The notes under the pieces: model-generated
Seen by the model: only the letters and a program-made list of their open reading frames with translations
The model's database searches: none
Told to the model about the DNA's origin: nothing
Made by a program: the position numbers and the translations under genes
Shown here: positions 1-12,700 of the stretch, piece after piece
Position numbering within the stretch: the stretch's first letter is position 1
Layout: every line of letters begins with the position of its first letter
Source: Tyto alba
Taxonomy: Eukaryota; Chordata; Aves; Strigiformes; Tytonidae
Assembly (NCBI RefSeq): GCF_018691265.1
Contig: NW_024881279.1
Coordinates: 2,695,243-2,759,242 of the forward strand
DNA length: 64,000 nt
Direction of reading: 5' to 3'

Positions 1-3000
1 CAACAACTTGCACATCCTCCTCCACCAGCTATCTGCGCTGGAGTCCAGCCAGCTTCTCGCTCTCCCTCTCTCCCGCAAGCACACACGCCCTTCCTCCTTT
101 CAACATCTACTGATGTACAAGGAGCCCGAACACATCAAAACCAGCCTAATTTTAAATGACAGTGTCATCCCCATTTTTAAAATAACTGTAACACAGACAT
201 GCCTCACGTTCCTCCTCTGCGAAAAGAGGTTTTACGCTGCCGGTTGTTCTGAACAATGGCTGGCATTTCAATGCCAAGACGGTAAGGTCTTTGAGGCGAG
301 ACCGCTTTTAACCCTCCATTTGCACAGCCGCTCGCGGGGGACCTTGGGTGGGCCATTGGGTCAGGCGTGCCGGCAGCACTGAGCCCCGCAGGGACCCTGA
401 GGCTCTGGGGACGTCAGCAGGGAGGGGAACACGATCCCACCCTTGCCAACCCTGCCCTCCGCACCCAGGGACACCTCCATGAGCCCAGGGTGGCTGCAGA
501 GGTGGTTTCCTGGAGCGGTCCTGGGACGGCAATGCCCCTTCGCCTCGCCGGTGCTGGGAGCCAGCCCGATGGAGACCTAAACAAATCTCAAGGCCCCTCT
601 CCAAAACTGCAGCAGGACGTTTACCCCTTCCCAAGCGACGACCTGAAATCCCAAAGCACTGGAAACTACTCACCCCCCAGCACGCACACAGCACCACGAG
701 CGTGCACCGCACTGGCGAGGAGCTTTTCTACCACGTGGCATCCAACAGGCGCCGGCTGCGAGACGGCGTGGGGCACGGCCGCGCTGCAGCAGCCTCAGCC
801 CGGCGCAGAAGCTGCTTTTCTGGGCAGTGCTGTGCCCGCTGCCTGCCTGCTCCTGCCAGAGCCCAGCCCAGCTCCCCGGCTCCGCACGGGCACGGCGCTG
901 CGGGGGGGCTGCCAGGAGCGGTAAATCGAGGGTGGCACAGGAGAGAGACCAGAAGTACAGGAATAAGATGATTAAAATGTCTGGAGTATCGAAGGGCAGG
1001 CTTTCTTCTGATGCTGCAGCTAGGAGAAGGGAAAAGCCTGGGTCAGGGACTGTGGTGGGACTGCAGCAGGACAGTAAATCACTGCTTAAAATGAAGTGCA
1101 AGGACCAATAAAGGAGGAAACAATGGAAGAGGCTAGTTTTGCCACTAATTGTCCAACAAACCTTTTACTTTAATTTTAAATTTAAAATAGAATAAAATAC
1201 TCTAAGAGTCTATTCAAATCAGCGGCGAAGTTTGTTCTACTAACATAGAGCTATTCCCTGAATATCTACATGTTTCTTGAATTGTCTGCTCAAATAACTC
1301 TAAGCAGAGTTGCTATAAGAGCAGAAAGAAAAGGAAGGTGAACATACTCTCTTTGGCCTTCCATTCTGGGGCAGCGCTCTGTGCCTCCCCACAGAGGCTG
1401 CCAGCACAGCCGAGCAGATGCAGCCGGAGGGCGGACAGCCGGGTTCACAGCAAAGCAATGAAACGAAATCACTTGATGCAACCACCCTGCAACCTCTTCT
1501 CAAGCCGGTTCGCCCGCCCAGGCCCAGACTTAGAGACGAGTTACCACATGCCAGCTGATCTATCCTGCTCGCACACACGCTGCGCTTCAGGTTCGATTAA
1601 CCGCCTTTCCCCAGGTACGCTGCAAACTCACATCACCTCTCACCACCAAGCTCACCTCCTGCCCTGAACTAGAGGAGAAGACAACCACGTGCTGTGGGAG
1701 AGTCGGTGGGTGTCCCGCCCAGAAGATGCGTTGTACCATGTCCTGTGGATCTGTGGCCGGACCTGCGCTCGAATCCCCAGCCCTCACTCTGTGAGTTTGG
1801 CTCTATGGGTATCAGCAGGATAATATGGGAGGTGACGGGCAGCCGCCGAGGCTTCCCCTGCAGAACTTCTCCCAAAGGGAGAGCGAAACCCAACTCGTGC
1901 CACCGGACCAACCATCCTAGTCGCCAAGTAAAGTCCAACATTCAAAGGCAATTTTTGCAGCACAGACCACAATGAAGAGTGCCTGTGGCAAAGCTGGCTA
2001 CAGCAAAGAATGCATTAAAGAAATGACGAGACATCCGTGCACAAGAGATGAAAAGCAGAGAGAGGAGCCACTGCTCTGCTCCTGGATGACCTCGACAACA
2101 GAGGTAGAAGAAAGAGATGAGGTCACAAGCTTGCCGAAAGTGGGTGGGATACCACTTTTAGGTGTGTAAAAGCAGCCCGGGGGCTCTGTTCTCTTTTTAA
2201 GATGATCTAGAATGCCTCTCAGTACTTTTCTCTTTATGACCCAAACAGTTTCTTAAGCAAAGGACAAAAAACTGTCAGCCTGAAGCAGCTGTGATTCTGG
2301 CTGGGTAAGCCATCAACCACTGAAGCAGCATTTGCTGGAACCATAAATAAAAGCCTGAAGTCAAGGCTTAGGACCTCACTGGCTTAAGTGCTTTAGAAAC
2401 AAAATAAAAGCATATAAACTCAATGAAAAGTTACTGCTTTTATAGGCTTAAAATAGGTTACAAAACAGAAGAGGGAGAAGGAGGGAACAGCGCTAAGAGC
2501 ATGTGATACAAAAACTAACATGGAACATGACAAATTATCATTAGGTCTGAAAGCTCAGGCTGACTCTCTGTGGATCCTCTTCCACCACCTTTCCCCCAAC
2601 AAGGACAAAGAACTTTTGGGGGCAAAAATCTTGAACTGTGGGATGCAAAAAAGCCAAGCAGAAGCTCCAGTGGGGCTCAGCATCACTGCAGCTGCACGTG
2701 GCGTACCTCCACCGAGACAGAGGTGCTGCTCTCGGAGGCAGTTCCGAGGCACCCAGGTGGTGCGAGAGCACAGGCGAGCCTGCAGCTTCGGTTCAGGGAA
2801 AGTTCACTAGGTTGTCTGGGTCAGGGAGCAGATTAGAGGCGAAGAAAAAAAGCAAACAGTAGAAACTTAGAGATTGAGAGGGGGAAGAGCGGGGAAAAAA
2901 TGTCCTGTTCAGCAAAGAGACAGAGACAGGGAGATGGAGAAGCAGCAACTGGAATGAGTCAGGTCATGGAAAACAGAGCAGCAAGAAAGAATCTGCCATA

Positions 3001-4439
3001 AGCAAACAAACCCAGACAGGATGAAGGCCATGAAAAAACTGCAAGATAAAGCATATACAAATAACCATCTTTCTCTGGAAAGCCCACAGAAACACACGCC
3101 TGTGGGATCGAGAGGGAGAAAAGACCAGCGTGGAAAAGGCTGTGAGGAAACATGCTTCAGTGACAGAAACCAAACCATGGAGAGCACCAGAAGAGTAAAC
3201 GCGATGATCGCTCCGACATCTCGCCCCCAGGCACTCCCATGCAAAGAGAAAACAGCCAAAGACCATCTGTAGTCAAAGACCTTCTGGTGAAGATTTTTCT
3301 ACCACCTCTAATAATTCGCTTCTCTCAGTGACTACCAATTTACAGCCAGTGCCCTCAGAGAAAAGCACTGCTGACATTCTCAGTACCCAGAGAGGTCGGT
3401 CCCCGAGTCCTGCCTGACGCTGGTGCGGCAGCAGCCGTAAACGCGGCATCCGAAACACAAACCGCTGGTCCCCGCCTCCGTCAGCGAGGGGTTTTCAGGC
3501 TTCTGCTGGAACCACTTAGCTACAGAGGTAATGAGTGCGGTATCAAAACCAATATAGACGAAGAAAGTGACCTCCAAGGAGTCGGGAGATGAGATGAATT
3601 AAAACGTTAAAGCAGATCTGCAGCTTCCAGCGAGTCCCGGCGCAATACGAGGAGGTTGGGAAGGCGTGCGGCTGGTGCCCAACCGTCCCCCCGTGGCAGC
3701 GCGGGTGTTGGGACTCAAGTCCTTCAAGTTAATTTATTTTTTGAATGAGCCAAAATGACAGGAATGCCGAGGTTGAAAGCACTGGATTGAGTTCAAAAGA
3801 CATCGTTTCCACTGGGAAATAAATCTCTCACCATTTTGTATAATTAGACAGGGAAAATGAAAAACAATTTCAGAAAGAATTCCCAGAAGCAATATCTGAG
3901 GAGGAGGCAGGAGGCGAGGGTGCTGCGTGTTGGACAGGAATGCAAGGCTGGGCTTTGTTGTTACACTGGGGTTTGCTACAAAAACACAACACCACATTTC
4001 CAGAGCGGCAACGCCAAAGGAGCTCCAGCACCCCCGAGCAGCTGCCAGCGGGGCAGCACGGCCGAGGGGCCGGGACCACGGCGGTGGGAGCGCCTGTTCC
4101 TGTCACCAAACCAAATCCACCACTACCGCGGGCTGACTGGGAGGAGGGAACCAGCCCCACCACAGCAGGGACCCCGGGAAGGGCCCCCAGGACACCCCCA
4201 GGCACAAACTGGAGTGACACAAGACGGTGGTCAGGCCTGGAGACCACGGAGGGACAGGAGTGGGGAAGGACCCCCGTGGCTGCGGAGGGAGTGAGGGAGA
4301 AGCCGAGAGACCTCACAGGTTTTGGTCTGCGCTCACCTCCCCTCAGTTTACCATGATTAAACACTGCCTGCCCGCCAAATTACCAGCTGCTCGTTTTAAG
4401 GCAGTAAAAAGACAGAGGAACAGAGGAGGGAAGCGGCTC

Positions 4440-5110
4440 TAATTTTGGGCGCTGCCGGGTTTGGGGGAGAAAACTGGGAAGGGAGCGCTTTTCCCCACCC
4501 CGTGCAGCACGAACAGCCCTGGCCGAACGCCGGAGCTGGGCGACGGGTACAGACAACCCAGCTCCCGGGGGACACGTCGCTCCCTCAAACCCCAAACCCC
4601 CAACCCCTCCCCGGGGCGGGTGGGCGAGGGCAGAGCCCCTGGGGGTGCGGGGTGGTGTCGGTGGGTCTGGCCTTGCCCTGGCCGGGGCACAAGTGCAATG
4701 AGCGGGCTGGTCTCAGCTTGCCATCTAGTGGAGACGCGGCCGTACGGCCTCCTCCCACGCCCGCCCCGCTCCATTTTGTGCTGGGGGGCGAGCGCGGTGA
4801 GCCCGACCTCCGCTCCCGACGCAGCGCAGAGACACGAGACACGAGACACGGCAACACCCGAGCACCCAGCGCCAGGGCGGCCGCCACAGACACGGAGCCG
4901 AGGAGGAGCTGGGCTCTGTGGAGCCCCAACACGGCTGGGAGCCCCGAGGCGGCTGCAGAAAGGGAATCGAGTCCTTCAGGCCCACCGTGCTACACCTCAT
5001 TGCCCCCCCCCCCCGACCTGAGCTCCTGCTGGCTGCAGGCAAGAGCCCTCAGGACCCTGCAATATGGGGCTGCATCCGACCCCACCGCCAAGGAACGGCT
5101 CCGAGTTCTC
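4440..5110. promoter_or_regulatory. CpG-rich block in intron 11
   Basis: A GC-rich stretch with unusually many CpGs (GACGCGGCCGTACGG, GGGGCGAGCGCGGTGAG, GACCTCCGCTCCCGACGC). It is distinct from its flanks and far from any exon seen here. It could be an internal promoter or enhancer; no transcript signal is visible. Confidence 0.5.
4719..4731 (-). promoter_or_regulatory. CTCF-like site, perfect core
   Basis: The minus strand reads CCACTAGATGGCA, matching the CTCF core CCASYAGRKGGC at every position. It lies inside the intron 11 CpG-rich block. Confidence 0.6.
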
Positions 5111-8029
5111 GTGCAGGTTCGCAGGGCTCCGTGGCCGTGCAGCCCAGTGGCTGCCCATGGAGGAGCAGACACGACTAAACCTGGGTGGGTGGGAGACCCT
5201 GGGAAGGTTTCTAGACCTCAGAGTGGTGAGATCCTGGAATTGCCTTCTTCCAGAACGGGAACAGAAACCTTATTTGCTTTCCAGAGGATGGAGCTGCTTC
5301 ACACGACGCGAGAGCCAAGAGGAACAGGGCCCTTCCTCTACAGCAGGTCCCAAAACAAAACCCACCAGCCTCTGCCATATTGCCTTTCCAGCCAGTGACC
5401 AGCCTCGAGCTTCCCGAAGCATGCAGGGGACTTTGTACTTTGTTCTTGCCTTTGCAAACTTGCAGATTATGTTAAAGAACTGAAGAGAGGGTAAGGAGAG
5501 CAGAAGGAAAGGAGAAAGCACTGCTTATGCGTCTCCATTTCAGAGTCCTTCCTGACTCCCCTGCAAGGGCATGAGACCGACCGCTCATCCCCAACCCGTG
5601 GTGCACTCAGCTGTACAACACTAACAAAACCAGCTGCGATACAAAACGCTGGCTGTATTTTTATAGACTTATATTGCTTTATAGAACAAAGAAGAAAAAC
5701 AAAACAAATCGAGCAAAGGGCAGCACGATGCGAGTGTCAGAACAGCACTGCTCAGATCCCATCCATGTTTTACTGACTCTGACAGGATCACAGCCTGTTG
5801 CATTTGCCATTTAACACTAACTTCTCCATCACCACTCAAGGTTATGGACAATGGATTAATACAGCTCAACCGGGAAATGCTCTAACATGTTTCATATCCT
5901 TAACCCTCTACATACTCTTACCTTGCAAGGAACACTTTCGTGTTGCAAACACTTCAAACCCAGTACCCCGCATCTCCCCCCACTGATGTGAGGATGATTT
6001 CTAAGATCACTGACCTGCTCGGAAGGTATCAGCAGGAACCGCTGACACCAACAGCTCTCTTTTGGCTGGCATGCTCGCTGCAGACTTGGCAAGCAAAGCC
6101 ACAACCTTACTAAAATGCTTATCTTGTTCAGTTCTTTGCCACAAAGCAAACAGCCTAATTTGTGCCTCTCTTAATCCTACAGCCTACCACAGCTGCCGCT
6201 ATGAGCCAACACAGCTTTCATTTTTGACTTAGGCTCCAATGAAGTTTCGGAATCACTCTGGCCTCCACCATATACATTTGCAAACTGCATGACCAGAGGA
6301 GAAAAACCATAGGAAACTTACCCTGAATATCCTAACAAAAATGAATGCAACTGCCCTGTTACAGAATTAGTATTTTCTCCTGTTTCCAGCCTCTGTAGCA
6401 TAAAAGAAAACCCAAAGTCAACACAGGGGTTTTAGCCAAATTAATAACAAGTGGTAAGAGTTAACAGACTGATGATAGCTATCTGGAGACTGCTTTGACT
6501 GCAAGATATATAATAAATCTTTTCAAGTTGTGACAAATGTCTTGGCTAATGCAGCTCACATTCTATGTTTAGATCTTACTAAAATGTAATACAACATTTG
6601 GCTTTAGTTTTTTAATTATAATTAAGAAACAAACTCCAGGCCACTTTATTCTCTCTGCAGCCTGAATTTGCACATGGAATTACTGTCCCCACTGTGCCAG
6701 TCGTTCCCACAGTCAATATTCAAATCAAAGGAAAAGCAGACATTCTTTCCAGTAGGGGTTTTTTGGTTACAGAAATATAGTCAAAGCGTAGAATGGATAT
6801 TTCTAGGAGTCCAAAGGTTAAATCCTTGTCTCTTGCTCAAGGAAAACTCTGCGGAGTAGGTAACATCCCACACCCTGGTGTCGCAAGGTGAGAACTCAAA
6901 CAGAACAGACCAACAACTCCACTTCTGATGGATTGAGGAGGATAAGTGAGGACAAGGAGCCACCTTGTCTGTCAACACACACCATCTTTGTCAGTAAAAT
7001 GCCTCTTGGATCCATTTCCATACAGGCTTCATTCCCATGGCTCCCGCACCACACCTGGAAGGCCAGGTTTAAACGCCATCAGCATTTAAGTGCCATGAGG
7101 TATTGCATTAACATGCAGCAACAATCCTTGATGTGCCGGATGAGCAAGCTACCCTAAGCTGATGGGCATGATAGGGAAGAATAGAAATACGCAGGCGGCA
7201 GCACGAAGACCTGTGTGTTTTTAAAGGAGTTCACATAACCAGATTCTGAAACAGGATAATCCAGACAGTCCTTCATAGCACCTTTCACATATACAGCACT
7301 TCACAAGCACGCACAATCTCCGGCTGCACTTCTGCAACCTGATCCTAACAGACTGGCTTTGCTGTTGTGCCAAATCCTGGTAACATCAGCAGGTCAAAAT
7401 GCAGCTGGCTGACCGATGCACGCAGCTCCCGTTGCAGGCAACCGGGTTTTGCACCCTTGCAACTACAGTTCTCAGAGGAGGTGAGGCAGTGGGAAGCAGG
7501 TGAGCAGGCTGGAGGAGGACAAGGCTTGATTTGGATGAGGAACAAGAATACATGCTTTGTTTCTGAAGAACTTCAAAACATTATCCTGTCTTCAGGTGCC
7601 ACCAGAACCAAGGTAGGAGTTAATTTAGGAGGGAACAAGACAGCTTGCACACTGGAACTGGAGAGGTTGGTATGTCTTACACCCAAGAGTCTTCCCACTA
7701 GAGCTGCTCCAGGGCAGGGCCACCCGGGTCAAGAGCCATGGTGGTGGTGCAGGCTGGCTCTCCCAAACAAGGGTCCCTTTTCAACACATGACAGAAACAG
7801 GGAGCAGAAGCTGTCCTGCGCACAAAACACATTCAGTCCTTTTTTGCCCCTGTGCCTGCACATCCCACAGTGCCTGTTCTTGGAAATGGTACGTCTGCAG
7901 GTGTAACTGAGCATTTTTGTTTCTGAAGTACAATTCTGCTGCAGGGAGGAAACCCAACGTGGCAGAGAGCTGTGGTGACCGTCACAGTTAGGTCCAAGCT
8001 ACACGGCACATAACCCCTGTTAGGGAGCG

Positions 8030-8385
8030 GGGTTTATTCAGCGTGGAGAAGGAAAAGCTTTGTGGGGACCTGACAGCACCCCTCCTAAGAGGAAGGCATC
8101 AGAAAGACAGATCCAGGCTCCTCGCAGCACCGCATGGTGCAAGGACAAGAGACAATGGGTGTAAATTGAAACAGGAAAGAGGTTCAGACTGGGTATCAGG
8201 AGAAACTCTCCTCTGGGAGGACAGTCAAGCAGTGGAGCTGGAGCCCGAGGAGGCTGAGCAGTCACCTTCCTCAGGTGTTTTCAGCACCCAACCACATAAT
8301 GCCCCAAGTAATCTGTTGTGAGCAGGCTGGACTAGAAACCTCCTGAGGTCCTGTCCTGCCTGAATTACCCAATGGATCTACAATT
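8030..8385 (+). mobile_element. Old CR1 3'-end fragment
   Basis: Diverged match to the CR1 3' coding end and tail on the plus strand: a segment like TTCAGCGTGGAGAAGGAAAA, then GACAAGAGACAATGGGTGTA, then GTGAGCAGGCTGGACTAGAA. It is antisense to ARHGAP26. Divergence is clearly higher than in the intron 9 copy. Confidence 0.75.
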
Positions 8386-9076
8386 CCAAGCTGAGACCTG
8401 GCTGTAAATCCACAATGAAAAGCTCTACCTGAAATACACGGCAGCACCCTCACACATGCAGAGCTTCCAGACCGCCAAACCACTGTGTGTTTCAGAAGCA
8501 AGTTGCTTGCCTAAGCCCAGCCTCCGCTTTCCAGCACTCGCTGAACAGCCCGCATGTACCCATGTCTCAGCTGGCTTTAACAAACGCTTCTGCTGACAAA
8601 CAAGGACCTTTCCGTGGACTGGGGGGGGGGGAACTGCTCAAACCAGTACCAGTCTGTGGCCACGAGGCTGTGCTGGGACAGGACACTCTGCTCCCTGCAT
8701 GGACTCTCTTCCGACTGCCAGAGCCTGACTCCAGCCCAGAAGCACAGACACCTACTCCAAAAACGTGCGGGCTGTCCCGTAACCGCCCTGGCTGCTCTCG
8801 CTATCCACAAAGTTTCTCTTTGCATCCTGCTATGCTTTTGGCCACGCCAAGGCACAGAGGCCCCCAGTCTAGCCCCGTTCCGTGTCCAAAGGCTGCTCGG
8901 CGGTGCTGAGCTCGCCGTTCATTGCTGGACAGCCGCCACACCAAAACCGGGATGGATGCGCCGCCAGCACACGGCACCCCCACCAGCACTCCTCCGAGGG
9001 AACCCAGTCAGAACCAGCCAAAGCACTTCGAGCTTGGAAGTGAAGTTTGCATATGCATTAAAAAATTAAAAAGAAG

Positions 9077-9101
9077 AAAAAAAAAAAAAAAAAAAAAAAA
9101 A
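9077..9101 (+). repeat. 25-nt A homopolymer
   Basis: A25 in intron 11 after AATTAAAAAGAAG, followed by CAAACAACAACAA. No transposon body recognised upstream. Confidence 0.9.
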
Positions 9102-9651
9102 CAAACAACAACAATGAATTTTCTGAAAACCTCCGTAATCCCTCCCAGAGGTGCGGAAGCCTGTGCAGCTTTGGCACAGCAGAAGCAAACGCAGCAGCGA
9201 GGCTATCGCTGAGTACAGGGAAGAGGGGCGACACTCCTCTGCTCACGTGAAATCTGCAATTCTCCACAAGACCCAGAAACAGCTGCCAGATGAGTTACAG
9301 GACTCAAAAAGCCCTGGAAATCTACAGCGTATTTTCTTCCACTACTCTTTTTGCCATGTTTTCTTTTCAGCACAGCACGGCAGCATGTTTGTGCTGGCCA
9401 AGCCTACCCTCCTCCTTTCCACCGCACCTTCAAGCAATCCAAGCACAGGAGATACAGTATTACCTCAAATATTTAACCAAGGGATTAAACTATTCTCTTG
9501 GCAGAAGGTGTGAGCTGCCCCACGGATACAGCTCTTGCACCGGCTGGCAGGCGCTGCGTGACAGCCTGCTTCACAGCAAACAATCTGCCCTGGGCTACAA
9601 AAAGCTCTCCACAATTTTCTCCAACACTTTTTTGCTAATATTTCTGCTCAC

Positions 9652-9730
9652 CGGTTCCCGGCCATCCATTGCCTCCATCCACAGCCTTCGGTCCTCTTCT
9701 GAAAGCGCCTGCATGGTGATCACGCCAGGC
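9652..9730 (-). CDS. ARHGAP26: ARHGAP26 exon 11, residues 343-369 (PH C-terminal helix)
   Basis: Acceptor CTTTTCTCTCTGCAG|G, donor CCG|GTGAGC, 79 nt, phases 2 to 0. It encodes [20 protein letters not shown] and then MDGREP. Trp360 in RRLWMEAM is the near-invariant PH-domain tryptophan. It is the last exon seen; the RhoGAP exons expected next were not found down to position 1. Confidence 0.96.
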
Positions 9731-12700
9731 CTGCAGAGAGAAAAGGAATGCCATAAATAAAGTGCAGGATGGAAAACAAAGATGACAAAGATAAATTTCC
9801 CATGAGGGAGAGAGAGAGATAGAGGACAAGCTTCTTCCTAGCCAAGCCCCAGCAGCATGGGGCTGAGCCCAGCCTGACCTCTCCAGGGATGTCCCTGCAG
9901 GTCCTAACCAGGACCAGCAAAAGAGCAGAGGGGATCTCCAACAATCAACACACATTTTCAGTGGTTTTAATGGAAGAGAGCTGGATGCCAAAATCTTCCT
10001 CTGGCTTTCAGCCAGACAGCTCACCTGCACTTGGGCTAAGCATGTCCATGCGATGGCAGAAGGCAAGGAAGGTAACCAAGCAAGCAGGAGACCCAAGCCC
10101 CCCAGCCCCCACATCCCACCACCATCCCAAGCAACCTTCTGCTCCATGAAGATTTCCATCCCTGCCACGGTTGTGCCGGCGTGGCTGCGCCTCCTCCCTG
10201 ACCACGTCCACGTGCTGATGTCAGGCGCGGTAACGCCACGATGCGCTCCTGCTCCGCGTGCCCCTGCCAGCAGCTTTGCGGGGGGAGCGCTGCGATGAGT
10301 CCCGGGGTGCCCTGGGGTGCTCCGTCCTGCCCGGCCCTGCCACCCCCTGCTGTAACTCACACAACAGCCCATGAGCTGCACTGTAAATCCAGCTTCCAAA
10401 TAAATAACTCTGCGTTTGCTTGCTTATTTTAACGAGAAGGGGAAAGGACAGGCCTAAGAGCCAGGGGATAGCACCAGTCCAGCCCTCATCCTAGGACCAA
10501 TGCCACCTCCACCACCCGTCTGTGGACCCTAAGTCTACTTCTGGACTTTCTTTTCCATACAAGGAGTTAAAATTTAATCATCTAGCTCTGTTAAGCATGA
10601 CCACCAGGGTGGTAGTGATGGATTTAACACGGTGGAGAGTATTTGCACAACTTCAGGTGTGGCTGTGCATCTGACATGCCGCAGAGGGGGAAAGCTGCCA
10701 CTGTACTCCTACAGGTCGCGTCGTGGGCTGACGATTTACCGCCTCTCGCTCAGCTGCGAGCTGCCAGGCTTTCCATCCTCAGCACCCCAGCTCACCCCGC
10801 AGCCGGCAGATCCCGGCACAAAAAGCCTAGTTAGCCCTCCACCTCCTCAGCCTCGTGCCTTTGGGTGCGGGTCTCCAGCCTCCGAAGGGGTGGCCGCATC
10901 CTGAGCCTGCACTGCACCCGGGCGAGCGGGCAGAGGCCCCGTGCTCACGGAGACTGATGAGATCTGCTCTGTTCATTTGGTCTCATCATTCTGCTTCCTC
11001 CCAGGCTATTTTCAGACGCATTAGCTGAGCGTGGCAGCTATTTCTGCAGGAGGGGAGCGGGCAGAAGCCCTGGCAACGGGGGAGATGTAGGCCTGGCCAG
11101 AGCGCTGCGCGGCTCGGCGTGCTCAGGGTGGTTACCGGTGCTCTCTCTGCAGCAATGCCCGTGGGGTTTCATCCATCAAAAGTATGACAGCAGAGAACCT
11201 CTGACGCTGCTCTTCCCACCCACGGCAAAGCACAGCGGCGAGTCAGGGTCACCCCTCACAGGGCACCGGGCTGCCGTGGCACACAGAGGGAAGAGCAATT
11301 TCACCTCAGGAGCTGCCAACCGCCTGCGGACAGCGTTCAGCAGAGCACGTAGGCTCTTCTCGGTACTAAATCCTCAAAAACTGGTAAGGCCTGGGAAGAA
11401 GGGTGATTCCTAACTTGTGCTTCCCAAAAGTGATTCAGCAGGAGAAAGTGAGCTGCAACAGCACTCTGCAAAAGTCGTTTGGTCCTTGATAAGAGCCAAT
11501 CCTCTATTAGAAAAGAAAACATTAACAGGAGCTCTCAGAGTGGTGGGTTTGGCCTGTCTTCTGTCACTTCTGTGGTAGGTACGATCAAGGACCAAAGAAT
11601 TAACCCTTCTCCCTAACTCCGCTCCCCATCCAACCGACCCAACAGTACGCTTTCGGCACACACACGGCAGCTCAACACTGCTTCACCAGTAGAAGCCGTG
11701 CGCTCAGGCTTGCAACAAGCCCAGGTCCAAGTAAACCAGACATAATGTGTTTGATCTCCGCTAATCCCATTGGTGACTCAGTCAATACTCACCAGCTTAG
11801 TGGTTTGGAAGTTTACTCATTTTGAAGGGAAGAGGAAACCACTTAACCATCACCCCATTTGAGAAAGAAAACTTTCAACATCCAATGCCAAATACTTTCA
11901 AAACACTGAACCAAGCTCTTTGTGCAGATACAAAGCGATTCAAGAGTAGCCCCTGGTAGCTGAGGAGCTGCAGTGGCACTGGCTACAGGCTGACAGCAGA
12001 TCTTTCCCCCAGAGCAGGAGCAGGCTTTTCCCCAGGTGACCAGAGGTCTCAGCTACACCCCCTTTCAGCCAGGGCTTAAATCCGAGTTTAAGGCAAGCTG
12101 CTGCTGAAGGCATGGATATTCCAGGCAGAAAGCCCTGGAGGGGCTCTAGCTCAACTAGGAAGACATGCGAAAAGGAAACATTGGGATTTCCATCTCTTTA
12201 GCCAAGACATTAAAAGAAAGAAATTTAAATCGTTCATTTGCTCACAAATCATTCACACAGGACTCCCAGTGAAGAGACAAGGTCCTGGGTAGACAATAGT
12301 GGTATCTGACGTGCCAGGTTCCCTCAAGCACAGGGCAAAAGGGTGATAACGTGAAAATATTTGTTCTGCCTTTGAGCAGATAACAACTCTTTGGGCTCCA
12401 CTTCAAAGTCAAACTTATTTAACAGCATGAGGGGAGGGGCTGTGAAACTGAATTAAAAACCTATTTACATTGCAAATAGCTCTGTACTTCCTCCCACAGT
12501 GTTCATTTGCCAAGGCATCCATTGCACCACTTTCCTGAGCAGCACTGTCCTCCTGGTTGTGATAAATTTAAAATGCACCCCACACATTACGCCTCATTCA
12601 TTATTTATACGGACGATGCCCATGGGGTACCATGTGCTTACCAGTCAGGTAGGATGGCTGGTGCTGAAGCAGCATCCTGCTAATGCTATCAGCATGCAGC

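Larger units (their letters stand above)
1..9651 (-). other. ARHGAP26 intron 11 (partial, at least 9.65 kb)
   Basis: I looked for the start of the RhoGAP-coding part (the family motif around AQLDSIGF) and did not find it. The stretch contains a CpG-rich block with a CTCF core, an old CR1 fragment and a poly-A run. The rest shows nothing I can name. Confidence 0.8.

Noticed and set aside
5160..5290. Possible ancient LINE (CR1/L3-like) similarity around GACCTCAGAGTGGTGAGATC
   Set aside because: Only short words resemble the consensus; too weak without a profile search.
4445..5398. 317-codon plus-strand ORF
   Set aside because: It coincides with the CpG-rich block, where stop codons are scarce. 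The protein is Pro/Arg/Gly-rich without domain, several overlapping frames are equally open, and there are no splice or conservation arguments.
1..9651. ARHGAP26 exon 12 (start of RhoGAP)
   Set aside because: No segment encoding the expected AQLDSIGF-like motif was found on the minus strand, so the exon is taken to lie outside the window.
10600..10625. ACCACCAGGGTGGTAGTG as a CTCF site
   Set aside because: Fails at the conserved GGC end of the core.
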